Of a stretch of DNA of 64,000 nucleotides, positions 47,923-55,879 are shown in pieces. Source of the stretch: Alkaliflexus imshenetskii DSM 15055 (GTDB lineage: Bacteria; Bacteroidota; Bacteroidia; Bacteroidales; Marinilabiliaceae); contig NZ_KI912105.1 in assembly GCF_000517065.1 (NCBI RefSeq), positions 585,635 to 649,634 on the forward strand, read 5' to 3'. The position numbers and the translations under genes were made by a program. The first letter of the stretch is position 1; each line of letters begins with the position of its first letter. The notes beneath the pieces are model-generated. The model was not told the origin of the DNA. It searched no databases and saw only the letters and a program-made list of their open reading frames with translations.

Positions 47923-48001
47923 TTTCCTGCTAAAGGGTGACAAGAGTAAAATTCATCCGATGACTACAGACAAACCATGTGAGTCATCGGATGAATTGTA
48001 T
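47923..48001. repeat. 79-bp direct repeat with hairpin, right copy
   Basis: This is the second copy of the repeat at 46811-46889 (76 of 79 bases equal, hairpin arms unchanged). It lies about 140 bp before the start of the large CE8 gene. Between the two copies are only the toxin-antitoxin pair and its flanks. Confidence 0.9.
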
Positions 48002-48142
48002 TAAACATCAAAATTTCTGGGCTACGGAACCTCTAAATTAAGCTCCAATCAAATAATACACCTTTTAAAACAATTCATGACACCTGCTGCTGATTTGGTT
48101 AGCTTAAATTCGCATTTATTAACACTGCCAAACAAATCAATT

Positions 48143-51100
48143 ATGCGAAAGTTTACTTCCTTTTTATTTCTGGCATTATTGGTCACACTATTGAATGCCC
48201 AAGACAGAGAAACCATTGTGAGTTGGACCTTTTCAGGCGCCCTCACCCCTGAGCAGATGCTCCCGAACACATCCGGAACCGGAAGCGGCAATTTCTATTT
48301 CACATCCACACATGCAACACCGGCGACATCGTTCAACAACACATTTGGGCGTCCGGCAGTGCGATTTAACAACCATCTGGCCCATCCCGATGACCTTATC
48401 TGGCATGTGGCATTTGATGCCACCGGTTATAAAAATATTGCGCTTAGCTCTTATCTATGTGGCAACGGAACCGGAAACCGTGGCGAGGTGAACCTCGATT
48501 ATCGCATTGGAAACGGTGATTGGACAACCATTAAAACGTTTCCGGCCGATATGGTACTCCGAGACAATCTCTCAAACGAATATGCCGTATCGGCGGAGGA
48601 GTTTAATGGCGTGTTGGACGACCAGGTGTACATCACACTTCGCTACCGCGAAACGGGCACGCCTCAGCTCTTTCGCTCTGCCATTGCCGATATCGTAATT
48701 ACAGGTGAAAAAATGACCGATGCAGCAGTGCATACCCTCGAGGTGACATCCAACAATACAGCGCTTGGCACCATCGACATCCGACCTATCGTTTCGCTCT
48801 ATCGCAACAATCAGGCCGTGGGCTTAAAGGCAAATCCCGTCCTTGAGGCCCGATTCACGGGCTGGTTCGATGCCGATGACAACTTACTTTCTGAGGATGA
48901 ATTATTTGTATTTCGCATCCACTCTGCCATCTCCATTGTGGCTCGCTTCGAGTCACAAATTGTTTATGAATTTATTGCAGAGGTGGACCAAATCAAAGGT
49001 ACACTCATCCAAAGCCCTCGCACCGATAACAACCAATACGCCGAAGGCACTGAAATCACCCTTCAGGTAGAACGTAAATTTGGATATACCTTTAACCGAT
49101 GGTCTGATGGCAATACCGACAATCCCAGAACCATAGTTCTGGATAGCAATAAAGCCATCTCGGCCATTTTTGACGCGGTGACTACGCACCAGTTCAACCT
49201 TAATATTGAAGGCAGCCAATGGGGTAAAGTCCAGGTTAGTCCGCAACCCGTAAACGGTAAATATGAGACTGGCCAGATAGTGAACCTAAAGGTGGTTCCC
49301 AACGCCGTGACCTCATTCAGCTACTGGGAAGATTTGACCACCAACACCGAGCGAATCATACAGATAAACGAAGACATTACACTTACAGCTACCTTCGATG
49401 AAATTCCATTTATTGTAGGATGGGATTTTGTCACCCAGGAACCACGCACTGGTCGCTCAGGCGATTACTATGCACAGACCGACAATGTGGGCAGCATCTC
49501 ACTCTATCGCCCCGATGGCACAACGGTGAACTGGCTGGCCAATACAGGGAGCTTTTCACCAAGTCTTGCCTGCATCCGCTACTGGACGGCAGAAGCCAGT
49601 TTTGCCACGGAAAAACGTTATTTACAGGCATCGCTCTCTACCGTCGGATATAAGAACATTGAAGTAAAGTCCCTGGCTGGTGGCAACTACCAACTGCATT
49701 CGGTGCAGATTCTCTCCTGGTCAACAGATGGAGAAAACTTTCATGAGCTGAACCGTGTAGACCTTACCGATGTTTACAACAGTGGCTGGAAGCCGCTTAA
49801 TGCCACTCTGCCCCAGGAAGCCGAAGGACTAAATCGCATTTATCTGCGCTGGCATGCCGATGCCAACAGTCCTGTGCTTGGCACTGGCAACGATGGCACT
49901 GCCTTTACTCAGATTTTCATCTTTGCCGACAGCAACGTGACCGACGACACTGTAGCGCCGATCCTCATTTCAACTGTTCCGGCCAATGGGTTCGAGGGTG
50001 CTTCGGCCAGTGGCTCCATCGTGTTGACGTTTAATGAGCGCGTGAAAGCAGGTCAGGGCGATGCCACACTCGACAATGAGGTACTAACGCCTCTATTTGG
50101 CTCAAAAACGGCCACATATCAATACGCCGGACTTGATTACAACACCGAATACACCTTTTTTGTGCCCGATGGCGCCATCACTGATATGGCAGGCAACACC
50201 TTTGAAGGCGTTGCCATCACCTTCCGAACAATGGAAAGGCCGGAACCCATCAAAAAGCTGTTTGATTTTGTGGTTGCCAAAGATGGTTCCGGCGATGGCA
50301 TCACCATCCAATCGGCTTTCAACGCTGTTCCGGCTAACAACAATTCGCCATTTTTAATTTTCGTGAAAGATGGTGTATATAATGAGCGACCATCATTGCC
50401 ACAGGGTAAAAACAAGGTGAGCCTCATAGGTCAGAGCCGCGATGGCGTAGTTATTACATCCAACTACTACAGCGGATTAACAGTTGACGGCGTTACCTAT
50501 ACCACCTCAACATGCCAGACGCTCGAAATCATGGCCAACGATTTCTATGGAGAGAATTTCACCGTACAGAATACGGCAGGCATCAATGCCGGACAAGCGG
50601 TGGCCATGAAGGTGTATGGCGACCGCTGCGCATTCAAAAACATCAAACTCACAGGTTATCAGGACACCCATCTCACCGGGAATGGTCGACAGTATTACGA
50701 GTCGGCCCATATCCACGGAACCGTTGATTTCATCTTTGGTGGCGGTGATGTCTTTTTCAATGAGTGCCTGCTTTATCTGGAAGCCAGAACCACCGGCAAC
50801 GTCATTGTAGCGCCAAGCACACAGGCTGCCAACCAGTGGGGGTACGTGTTTTATAATTGCACCATCGATGGCGATGCTGCCACTCAAAACAACAACTATC
50901 ACCTGGGACGACCCTGGCAAAACGCGGCACGTGCCATTTACATCAACACGCGAATGAACCTCGTCCCCGTGGCAGAAGGATGGCGCAACATGAGTGCATT
51001 TCCGGCGCTTTTTGCTGAGTACAACAGCATGACGGCCAATGGCAACCCCATAGACCTGAACAACCGCCGCGACAACTACACGGTGAATAGCGAAACGCGT

Positions 51101-51673
51101 ACGGGTTACCAAACTGTAATTACCGACACAGAAGCCGCGCAATATACCATCGGCAATGTACTTTCGGGCAACGACCAGTGGACGCCCCTGCCGCTGACTG
51201 AGAACAACGCAAAACCAGAGAATGTGAAATTTGCCAACGGCACAATCACCTGGGATGCAGTGCCATACTCCATCTGTTACATAATTATTAAAGATGGAGA
51301 AGTGACAGGATTCACCACCTCAACCAGTTTCGAGGATGAAACGCTCAAAGCAACCTCTGTATCGCACGATTACCAGATTGTTTCGGTGAGTGCTTCCGGA
51401 AGTCTGAGCCCGGTATCAGAGAAGGCATCTGCCGCCACTTCCATCAAACCGCAAAAAATAAATCTGACCTCGTGTTATCTGCAAAATGGTGAAATTGTGG
51501 TTGAATCCTCAATGCCATCGGCTGCTGTAACCATCACCAGCACCTCTGGTGTGGTTGTGGTGCGTGAAAGCAAAGTGACATTCCCTGCCAGATTCAAAGT
51601 TCCTGCCGGCATCTACATTGTGACAATTCAATTTGCCAACAAAACTGAATCGCACAAAATGATTGTCAGATAA
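48143..51673 (+). CDS. Large secreted multidomain pectin methylesterase (CE8) with T9SS tail
   Basis: This 1,176-aa protein starts at 48143, where a signal peptide (LFLALLVTLLNA) begins; an open frame to 48077 adds 22 unlikely residues. Domain order: jelly roll (about 20-195), three InlB-like bacterial repeats (about 200-420, with GTIDIRP, KGTLIQSP, GKVQVSPQP), a second jelly roll (about 425-610), an SwmB/Big_5 Ig-like domain (about 615-715, APILISTVPANG), the CE8 beta-helix (about 720-1035) with Asp841 (GYQDTHL) and Asp862 (GTVDFIFG) and HLGRPWQ, an FN3-like domain, and a T9SS sorting tail (GIYIVTI). CE8 enzymes are usually 300-400 aa, so about 70% of this chain is accessory. Confidence 0.93.
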   Translation: MRKFTSFLFLALLVTLLNAQDRETIVSWTFSGALTPEQMLPNTSGTGSGNFYFTSTHATPATSFNNTFGRPAVRFNNHLAHPDDLIWHVAFDATGYKNIALSSYLCGNGTGNRGEVNLDYRIGNGDWTTIKTFPADMVLRDNLSNEYAVSAEEFNGVLDDQVYITLRYRETGTPQLFRSAIADIVITGEKMTDAAVHTLEVTSNNTALGTIDIRPIVSLYRNNQAVGLKANPVLEARFTGWFDADDNLLSEDELFVFRIHSAISIVARFESQIVYEFIAEVDQIKGTLIQSPRTDNNQYAEGTEITLQVERKFGYTFNRWSDGNTDNPRTIVLDSNKAISAIFDAVTTHQFNLNIEGSQWGKVQVSPQPVNGKYETGQIVNLKVVPNAVTSFSYWEDLTTNTERIIQINEDITLTATFDEIPFIVGWDFVTQEPRTGRSGDYYAQTDNVGSISLYRPDGTTVNWLANTGSFSPSLACIRYWTAEASFATEKRYLQASLSTVGYKNIEVKSLAGGNYQLHSVQILSWSTDGENFHELNRVDLTDVYNSGWKPLNATLPQEAEGLNRIYLRWHADANSPVLGTGNDGTAFTQIFIFADSNVTDDTVAPILISTVPANGFEGASASGSIVLTFNERVKAGQGDATLDNEVLTPLFGSKTATYQYAGLDYNTEYTFFVPDGAITDMAGNTFEGVAITFRTMERPEPIKKLFDFVVAKDGSGDGITIQSAFNAVPANNNSPFLIFVKDGVYNERPSLPQGKNKVSLIGQSRDGVVITSNYYSGLTVDGVTYTTSTCQTLEIMANDFYGENFTVQNTAGINAGQAVAMKVYGDRCAFKNIKLTGYQDTHLTGNGRQYYESAHIHGTVDFIFGGGDVFFNECLLYLEARTTGNVIVAPSTQAANQWGYVFYNCTIDGDAATQNNNYHLGRPWQNAARAIYINTRMNLVPVAEGWRNMSAFPALFAEYNSMTANGNPIDLNNRRDNYTVNSETRTGYQTVITDTEAAQYTIGNVLSGNDQWTPLPLTENNAKPENVKFANGTITWDAVPYSICYIIIKDGEVTGFTTSTSFEDETLKATSVSHDYQIVSVSASGSLSPVSEKASAATSIKPQKINLTSCYLQNGEIVVESSMPSAAVTITSTSGVVVVRESKVTFPARFKVPAGIYIVTIQFANKTESHKMIVR

Positions 51674-51699
51674 TTCTGAAACACCATTGAGCTTTTACA

Positions 51700-51744
51700 T
51701 ATTAAGGGTTTCACTAGCAGTGAGGCCCTTAATTGTTATACGCC
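51700..51744. repeat. 45-bp direct repeat with hairpin, left copy
   Basis: A 14-bp stem with two G-T wobbles, TTAAGGGTTTCACT (51702-51715) with AGTGAGGCCCTTAA (51719-51732), has a three-base loop and is followed by TTGTTATACGCC. The identical 45 bp recur at 52553-52597. Lying 26 bp after the CE8 stop, it probably serves as that gene's terminator. Confidence 0.92.
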
Positions 51745-51760
51745 ATTTATTAGAACCAAA

Positions 51761-51805
51761 CCCAATATCCCATATTGGGATTTAAGGGAAGATTTTATAT
51801 CTTTG
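51761..51805 (+). promoter_or_regulatory. Promoter and operator of the second toxin-antitoxin operon
   Basis: An inverted repeat CCCAATAT (51761-51768) with ATATTGGG (51772-51779) overlaps the expected -33 region (TTGG), and an exact -7 TATCTTTG lies at 51798-51805. The toxin ATG starts at 51810, so the transcript would be leaderless or nearly so. The palindrome is the likely autoregulatory site for the HigA-type antitoxin. Confidence 0.65.
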
Positions 51806-51809
51806 TGTT

Positions 51810-52109
51810 ATGAGAATTATTGCCTTTAGAACTCTAAGAGAGTTTTATGAAAAACCAGAATACTCTGATTCCGAGGTTTCATTGAGAGCTTGGTACCATG
51901 ATGTTAAATCGGCAGAGTGGAAAAACTCAAATGAATTGAAAAAGCAATACAAAAATGCAAGCATTATCGGAGATGGCAAAATAGTTTTCAACATAAAAGG
52001 CAATGATTACAGACTGGTTGTTGCAATTGACTATGAATTTCAGGTGGTTTTCATCCGATTCATTGGAACTCACAATCAGTACGATAAAATTGACGCAAAA
52101 ACGATTTGA
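51810..52109 (+). CDS. higB: HigB toxin (RelE-superfamily mRNA interferase)
   Basis: This 99-aa protein matches the HigB family closely: RAWYHDVKSAEWKNSNELKK, KNASIIGDGKIVFNIKGNDY, RLVVAIDYEFQVVFIRFIG and a THNQYDKID tail. These toxins cut mRNA on translating ribosomes and slow growth when not bound by HigA. It is unrelated at sequence level to the other toxin genes in this region. The stop is two bases before the antitoxin start, so translation is likely coupled. The pair lies between identical 45-bp hairpin repeats. Confidence 0.93.
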   Translation: MRIIAFRTLREFYEKPEYSDSEVSLRAWYHDVKSAEWKNSNELKKQYKNASIIGDGKIVFNIKGNDYRLVVAIDYEFQVVFIRFIGTHNQYDKIDAKTI

Positions 52110-52111
52110 CT

Positions 52112-52462
52112 ATGGACATTCGACCAATAAAAACAGAAAATGATTACAATGATGCCTTACGCAGAATTGAAGAATTATGGGGCGCTAAAAAAGATAGTCC
52201 TGATGGTGATGAGTTTGAGTTATTGGTAACTTTAGTTGAATCTTATGAGATGAAACACTATCCCATAGCTCCGCCTGACCCAATTGATGCCATAAAATTT
52301 CGTATGGAGCAAATGGGAATGACCAATGCCGATATGAAAAAATATCTTGGAAGTCAAAGTCGGGTGAGTGAAATCCTTAACAAAAAAAGACGACTCTCTT
52401 TGGGTATGATAAAAACACTTTACAAAGAATTGAAGATACCTGCAGAAATTCTATTGTCCTGA
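52112..52462 (+). CDS. higA: HigA-type antitoxin
   Basis: This 116-aa protein has an N-terminal toxin-binding half (residues about 1-55, with a long acidic helix) and a C-terminal XRE-like DNA-binding domain at about 58-112 (FRMEQMGMTNADMKKYLG, SQSRVSEILNKKRRLSLGM). This layout, DNA-binding domain last, is typical of HigA partners of this HigB family. The start is ATG 52112, two bases after the toxin stop; an in-frame TTG at 52106 overlaps the toxin stop and is less likely. The palindrome in front of higB is its probable binding site. Confidence 0.9.
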   Translation: MDIRPIKTENDYNDALRRIEELWGAKKDSPDGDEFELLVTLVESYEMKHYPIAPPDPIDAIKFRMEQMGMTNADMKKYLGSQSRVSEILNKKRRLSLGMIKTLYKELKIPAEILLS

Positions 52463-52552
52463 TAAACTTAAAAACGGCGTGCATCAATATTATATAAAAC
52501 TAACCTAAAGGTTCTTGTTTGCTCGTATCAAGCAGATTAACGTTAGCCATTC

Positions 52553-52597
52553 TATTAAGGGTTTCACTAGCAGTGAGGCCCTTAATTGTTATACGCC
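52553..52597. repeat. 45-bp direct repeat with hairpin, right copy
   Basis: This copy is identical to 51700-51744, including the hairpin and TTGTTATACGCC end. It lies about 90 bp after the higA stop. The 90 bp between contain the boundary-like motif AACGTTAGCC (52539-52548). Confidence 0.92.
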
Positions 52598-52711
52598 CAA
52601 CCGCCTCTATTCTACCTCTCATCAGTAAAAGTGAGTTTTTTGTGTGGTGGAATATTTTGAAAAATTAACATTCTATTCAATTTTTGTAACAAATCTTCAA
52701 AATCCACCAAA

Positions 52712-54172
52712 ATGAAAAAAATCTATCTCACATTTCTCACTGCATTTCTATTAATTTCAATAAACACCTTCTCGCAGGATTGGGAGTTGGTTTGGGCCGA
52801 TGAATTCACCAACGGCATTAGTGAGGACTGGGTATTCGAAATTGGCGACGGATGTCCCAACCTTTGCGGGTGGGGCAACAATGAACTTCAGTATTACCGT
52901 CGTGAAAATGCCACGGTGGAAAATGGTATGTTGGTAATCACAGCTAAAAGGGAGAACTATGGTACGCGCCAGTACACATCAACCAGAATGAAAACTCAAG
53001 GCAAAGCCTCATTTACCTATGGCCGTATTGAAGCCCGGATGAAACTGCCTGCATTTCAAGGCTCATGGCCCGCATTCTGGATGCTGGGCGAAAGCATCAC
53101 CTCAGTAGGCTGGCCTGCTTGCGGCGAAATCGACATCATGGAGCAAATCAACACTGATAACAAAACCCATGGTACCATTCATTGGCACAACGGCTCTGGC
53201 TATGCATCTTACGGAGGTGCCACCTCCTTTGACGTAAACGTGACCGATTTCAATGTATATGCCATTGAGTGGGATAAAGACAACATCAAGTGGTTTGTGA
53301 ATGGCACCCATTTCTGGACGGCCAGCATTGCCAACAGCATCAACAGCACCGATGAGTTTCATCAGCCACATTTCCTGCTCTTAAACCTTGCCATTGGCGG
53401 TAATTGGCCCGGCACTACCATCGACAATACGGCATTTCCGGCTAAGATGGTGGTTGATTATGTGCGCGTATATCAAAAAGAAGGTGATGACAACGGCACC
53501 ACACCAGAGCCAATGGAGCCTTTACAAATAGAAGCCGAAAGCCATGGCTGGTCAAACGGCATTAGTGACCACCCCACCACCGACGAAGGTGGCGGTCAAC
53601 ACATCCGTTTTAATGCTGCAGGAAATTGGGCAGCCTATCATCCAGTCAACATTACGCAAACAGGCGAATACCTAGTGGAATTTAGAGTAGCCGCGGAAAC
53701 CGCGGGTGGGAAACTACGCTTCGAAGCTGCTTCGGGCACCATGCTTCTGGCAACACTTGACATACCATCAACCGGCAGCAACCAAACATGGACCACCATC
53801 AGCCAAACCATTACGCTTAATGCCGGAAGCTACTCTTTTGGTCTCAACTCTCCGGTAGCTGGATTTAATCTGAACTGGTTTCGCATAAGTCCTGTGGTAG
53901 CCAATAACATCCCAAATCAGACACTAAACAAAGCATTACATATCTATCCCAATCCATTGTCTGGCAGCGAATTTCGAATAGATGCAAATGACATCAACTT
54001 GTCGAACGGCCGACTCTCGATGACTACCCTCGATGGCCGAGTGATTTTTCAAAAACAACTAACCGGTAACAACGAACACATCTCCCTTCCAAATCACACC
54101 GCGAAAGGGGTATATATTATCTCCGTAGAACTTCAGGATGGCATATTATCCGAAAAAGTGGTGGTGAATTAA
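52712..54172 (+). CDS. GH16 beta-glucanase (laminarinase-like) with CBM6 and T9SS tail
   Basis: This 486-aa secreted enzyme begins with a signal peptide ending NTFSQ. The GH16 domain (about 22-268) has WADEFTNGISEDW at the start and the catalytic motif EIDIME with nucleophile Glu139, Asp141 and acid/base Glu144; the extra Met in the motif marks the laminarinase/1,3(4)-beta-glucanase side of the family. A CBM6-like module (about 278-400, IEAESHGWSNGI, GNWAAYHPVNI) and a T9SS sorting domain (IYPNPLSGSEF, KGVYIISV) follow. Its substrate is a beta-glucan, not pectin, so it likely belongs with a different polysaccharide system, perhaps one of the SusCD pairs after 55880. Confidence 0.95.
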   Translation: MKKIYLTFLTAFLLISINTFSQDWELVWADEFTNGISEDWVFEIGDGCPNLCGWGNNELQYYRRENATVENGMLVITAKRENYGTRQYTSTRMKTQGKASFTYGRIEARMKLPAFQGSWPAFWMLGESITSVGWPACGEIDIMEQINTDNKTHGTIHWHNGSGYASYGGATSFDVNVTDFNVYAIEWDKDNIKWFVNGTHFWTASIANSINSTDEFHQPHFLLLNLAIGGNWPGTTIDNTAFPAKMVVDYVRVYQKEGDDNGTTPEPMEPLQIEAESHGWSNGISDHPTTDEGGGQHIRFNAAGNWAAYHPVNITQTGEYLVEFRVAAETAGGKLRFEAASGTMLLATLDIPSTGSNQTWTTISQTITLNAGSYSFGLNSPVAGFNLNWFRISPVVANNIPNQTLNKALHIYPNPLSGSEFRIDANDINLSNGRLSMTTLDGRVIFQKQLTGNNEHISLPNHTAKGVYIISVELQDGILSEKVVVN

Positions 54173-54300
54173 ACGTATTTACGGTTTGCAATATGACCAG
54201 TGGCAGAATGCGGGCGACATCCCTGTCTGCCGTTACAGAACTTAGTACGGGGTAGAACTTTTCAAGCTACCATTGCGCCAGCCATTGGTTATATTGCGTG

Positions 54301-54735
54301 CTAACGGTTCAGACTTTCTTTGCTAAGTCCTTTTTCAAATTCTGCCGGTGTTAAAATTTCTGCTGTTTTGAACGGATTAAGTGCTAATAAATCTTTATCA
54401 CCTGTTACCAAATAATCAGCTTTCGAATAATCAATCAAGTCTAAAAGAAAATTGTCTTTGGGGTCTCTATTTTTAAAATGTGTTGGCTTTATTTCAACCT
54501 TTAACGCAATAGTCTCTAATAATTCAACTAATTCTTTAACGCTTTCTTTGGGAAAGTACTTTTTTAATTTTTCACGATTTGTTACAATTTTGATTTCAGT
54601 CAGAAGTTGATCAGTAGTAACAATGATTATACTGCCGTCAGAAATGTATTGCTTAATTTTAATCAAACGTCTACCAATCAAGAAACTAATCCAAACATTT
54701 GTGTCAAAGATGACTTTAACTTTTTTGTTTTTCAT
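54301..54735 (-). CDS. PIN-domain toxin (VapC-like)
   Basis: This 144-aa protein is a PIN-domain ribonuclease of the putative toxin component type. The first catalytic aspartate is Asp11 in VIFDTNVW, followed by TDQLLTEIKIV with a conserved glutamate and DYLVTGDKDLLAL with the last acidic pair. It overlaps the small antitoxin gene upstream by 20 bp, as in many type II operons. Its stop codon lies inside the motif CCGTTAGCACGC (minus strand), which looks like a cassette boundary. Confidence 0.88.
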   Translation of the reverse strand: MKNKKVKVIFDTNVWISFLIGRRLIKIKQYISDGSIIIVTTDQLLTEIKIVTNREKLKKYFPKESVKELVELLETIALKVEIKPTHFKNRDPKDNFLLDLIDYSKADYLVTGDKDLLALNPFKTAEILTPAEFEKGLSKESLNR

Positions 54736-54946
54736 AAATTTCTTGTCTTACACTTTCCACTTCTTCGTCTATGGTTTTAATGTCAAGGTCTTTAGTTTTA
54801 AAAGTCTTTAATAAACGTGACAACTTTGAGTCAATAACTTCTCTTTCCAATTCTTTTGTCAACTTTACTTTTTGTTGTTTTGGAAGCTGTCTAACCAAAG
54901 AGAGGATTTGCTCAAATGTAAGATCTATTTGCAATGCTGTTTTCAT
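54716..54946 (-). CDS. Antitoxin of the PIN-domain module
   Basis: This 76-aa protein is mostly helical and charged, with an N-terminal LTFEQILSLVRQLPKQQKVKLTKEL segment seen in small antitoxins that partner PIN toxins in this phylum. The C-terminal half is acidic (TIDEEVESVRQEIYEKQKS) and likely wraps the toxin. It is the first gene of a two-gene operon, overlapping the PIN gene. An exact minus-strand -7 element lies just upstream. Confidence 0.8.
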   Translation of the reverse strand: MKTALQIDLTFEQILSLVRQLPKQQKVKLTKELEREVIDSKLSRLLKTFKTKDLDIKTIDEEVESVRQEIYEKQKS

Positions 54947-54971
54947 TAATCAAGCTTTATTAGTTATTCTC

Positions 54972-55003
54972 CAAATTTACAAAATTATCATTGTAGAAGC
55001 CAA
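54972..55003 (-). promoter_or_regulatory. Promoter of the PIN toxin-antitoxin operon
   Basis: The minus strand reads TAAATTTG at 54979-54972, an exact TAnnTTTG, with TTG at 55003-55001, 21 bases upstream, in the -33 position. A second overlapping match, TAATTTTG, lies at 54987-54980. Confidence 0.6.
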
Positions 55004-55089
55004 TTTTCATTAAGTTCTTGTTCTTCTTAGCCTGACCGCTAACAGGAGCTTAAACATCTGTATGTCCAACGTAGTGATGGGATTATAAA

Positions 55090-55154
55090 CCTGGTAAGGC
55101 GACTGCCGCACAACCAAAACTTCTGCGTTCTTCGTATGTTCGCAGGTTACCAGG
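55090..55154. other. Hairpin-forming sequence downstream of the NicO-like gene
   Basis: CCTGGTAA (55090-55097) pairs with TTACCAGG (55147-55154) at the end of the membrane protein gene. The 49-base interior is GC-rich in part. It may be a terminator or part of a cassette boundary; the nearby GACCGCTAACAGG (55034-55046) contains GTTAGC on the other strand. Confidence 0.5.
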
Positions 55155-55156
55155 CT

Positions 55157-55795
55157 CTAAAGTCCCAACACTTCAATGGCCAACCCTGAAAAGAAGATGA
55201 CCAATCCGGCAATTGAATGACTATACTTCTCTATTGGTTTGAAGGAGACAAAGCTCAAGCCATAAGCAGTCACCCATACCGATGCCAACATGGTTAACAA
55301 CGTGCTGATGCCAAACACAGCCGACACCGTTATCAACGCGCCCATGCTCTCATTGGCTGCCGGGTACATCAACACAGGAATAAGCACCTCACACGGGCCC
55401 AAAACAAATAAAATAAACAACACCCAGGGGGTAATCTTCTTTTGTGCCCCTTTATCTGGTGCTGTATGCTCCTTTTTTCTATACCAATGCCGTACGCCCC
55501 ATATTGCGTAAGCCAAGCCAAAGGCAATCAAGCCCCAGGCGGCCAGATTTCCTCTGAAATCTTCAATATGTATAAGGCTCTCTACCTGCGAACCAATGGC
55601 AATACCGGCCATGCCAATCACAACAGAACTTAAAACATGTCCCACGCCACAAATAAACGTGAGCCAAAGTGTACGTGAAATATTCCACTCACGAGCCTTA
55701 CCAATGGCCACAAAAGGCAAATAGTGATCGGGACCAAGAATGGTATGCACAAACCCCAACGAGGCAGCTGTTACAAGTAATAGTTGAAAATCCAT
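55157..55795 (-). CDS. NicO/UreH-like multi-spanning membrane protein
   Basis: This 212-aa inner-membrane protein has six hydrophobic helices. The first contains HTILGPDHYLPF, a His-rich metal-site motif that resembles the HxxxxDH signature of nickel/cobalt transporters and UreH-like proteins; a conserved LGPCEVLIPVLMYPAA lies in the fourth helix. Family members move nickel or cobalt ions, or are annotated as TauE/SafE-like exporters. Substrate and direction cannot be decided from sequence. It stands between the PIN toxin module and the SusCD genes, with no clear operon partner. A link to the LarA-family protein, which needs nickel, is possible but speculative. Confidence 0.75.
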   Translation of the reverse strand: MDFQLLLVTAASLGFVHTILGPDHYLPFVAIGKAREWNISRTLWLTFICGVGHVLSSVVIGMAGIAIGSQVESLIHIEDFRGNLAAWGLIAFGLAYAIWGVRHWYRKKEHTAPDKGAQKKITPWVLFILFVLGPCEVLIPVLMYPAANESMGALITVSAVFGISTLLTMLASVWVTAYGLSFVSFKPIEKYSHSIAGLVIFFSGLAIEVLGL

Positions 55796-55822
55796 AGATT
55801 ATAAACTTATAAGCAAAACATA

Positions 55823-55855
55823 AAAACCGCCCCAGATGTTCTCTAGGGCGGTTTT
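55823..55855 (-). terminator. Bidirectional terminator after susD
   Basis: AAAACCGCCC (55823-55832) pairs perfectly with GGGCGGTTTT (55846-55855). On the minus strand it is followed by TTTTTATGTTTT. It closes the susC-susD pair that ends at 55880. Confidence 0.9.
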
Positions 55856-55879
55856 AACTAAATTATAGAACCAATATCT

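Noticed and set aside
46811-55046. A classical integron
   Set aside because: No integrase gene is visible and the GTTAGC and GTTATAC motifs do not make full attC sites by eye; cassette-like architecture is kept only as a hypothesis.
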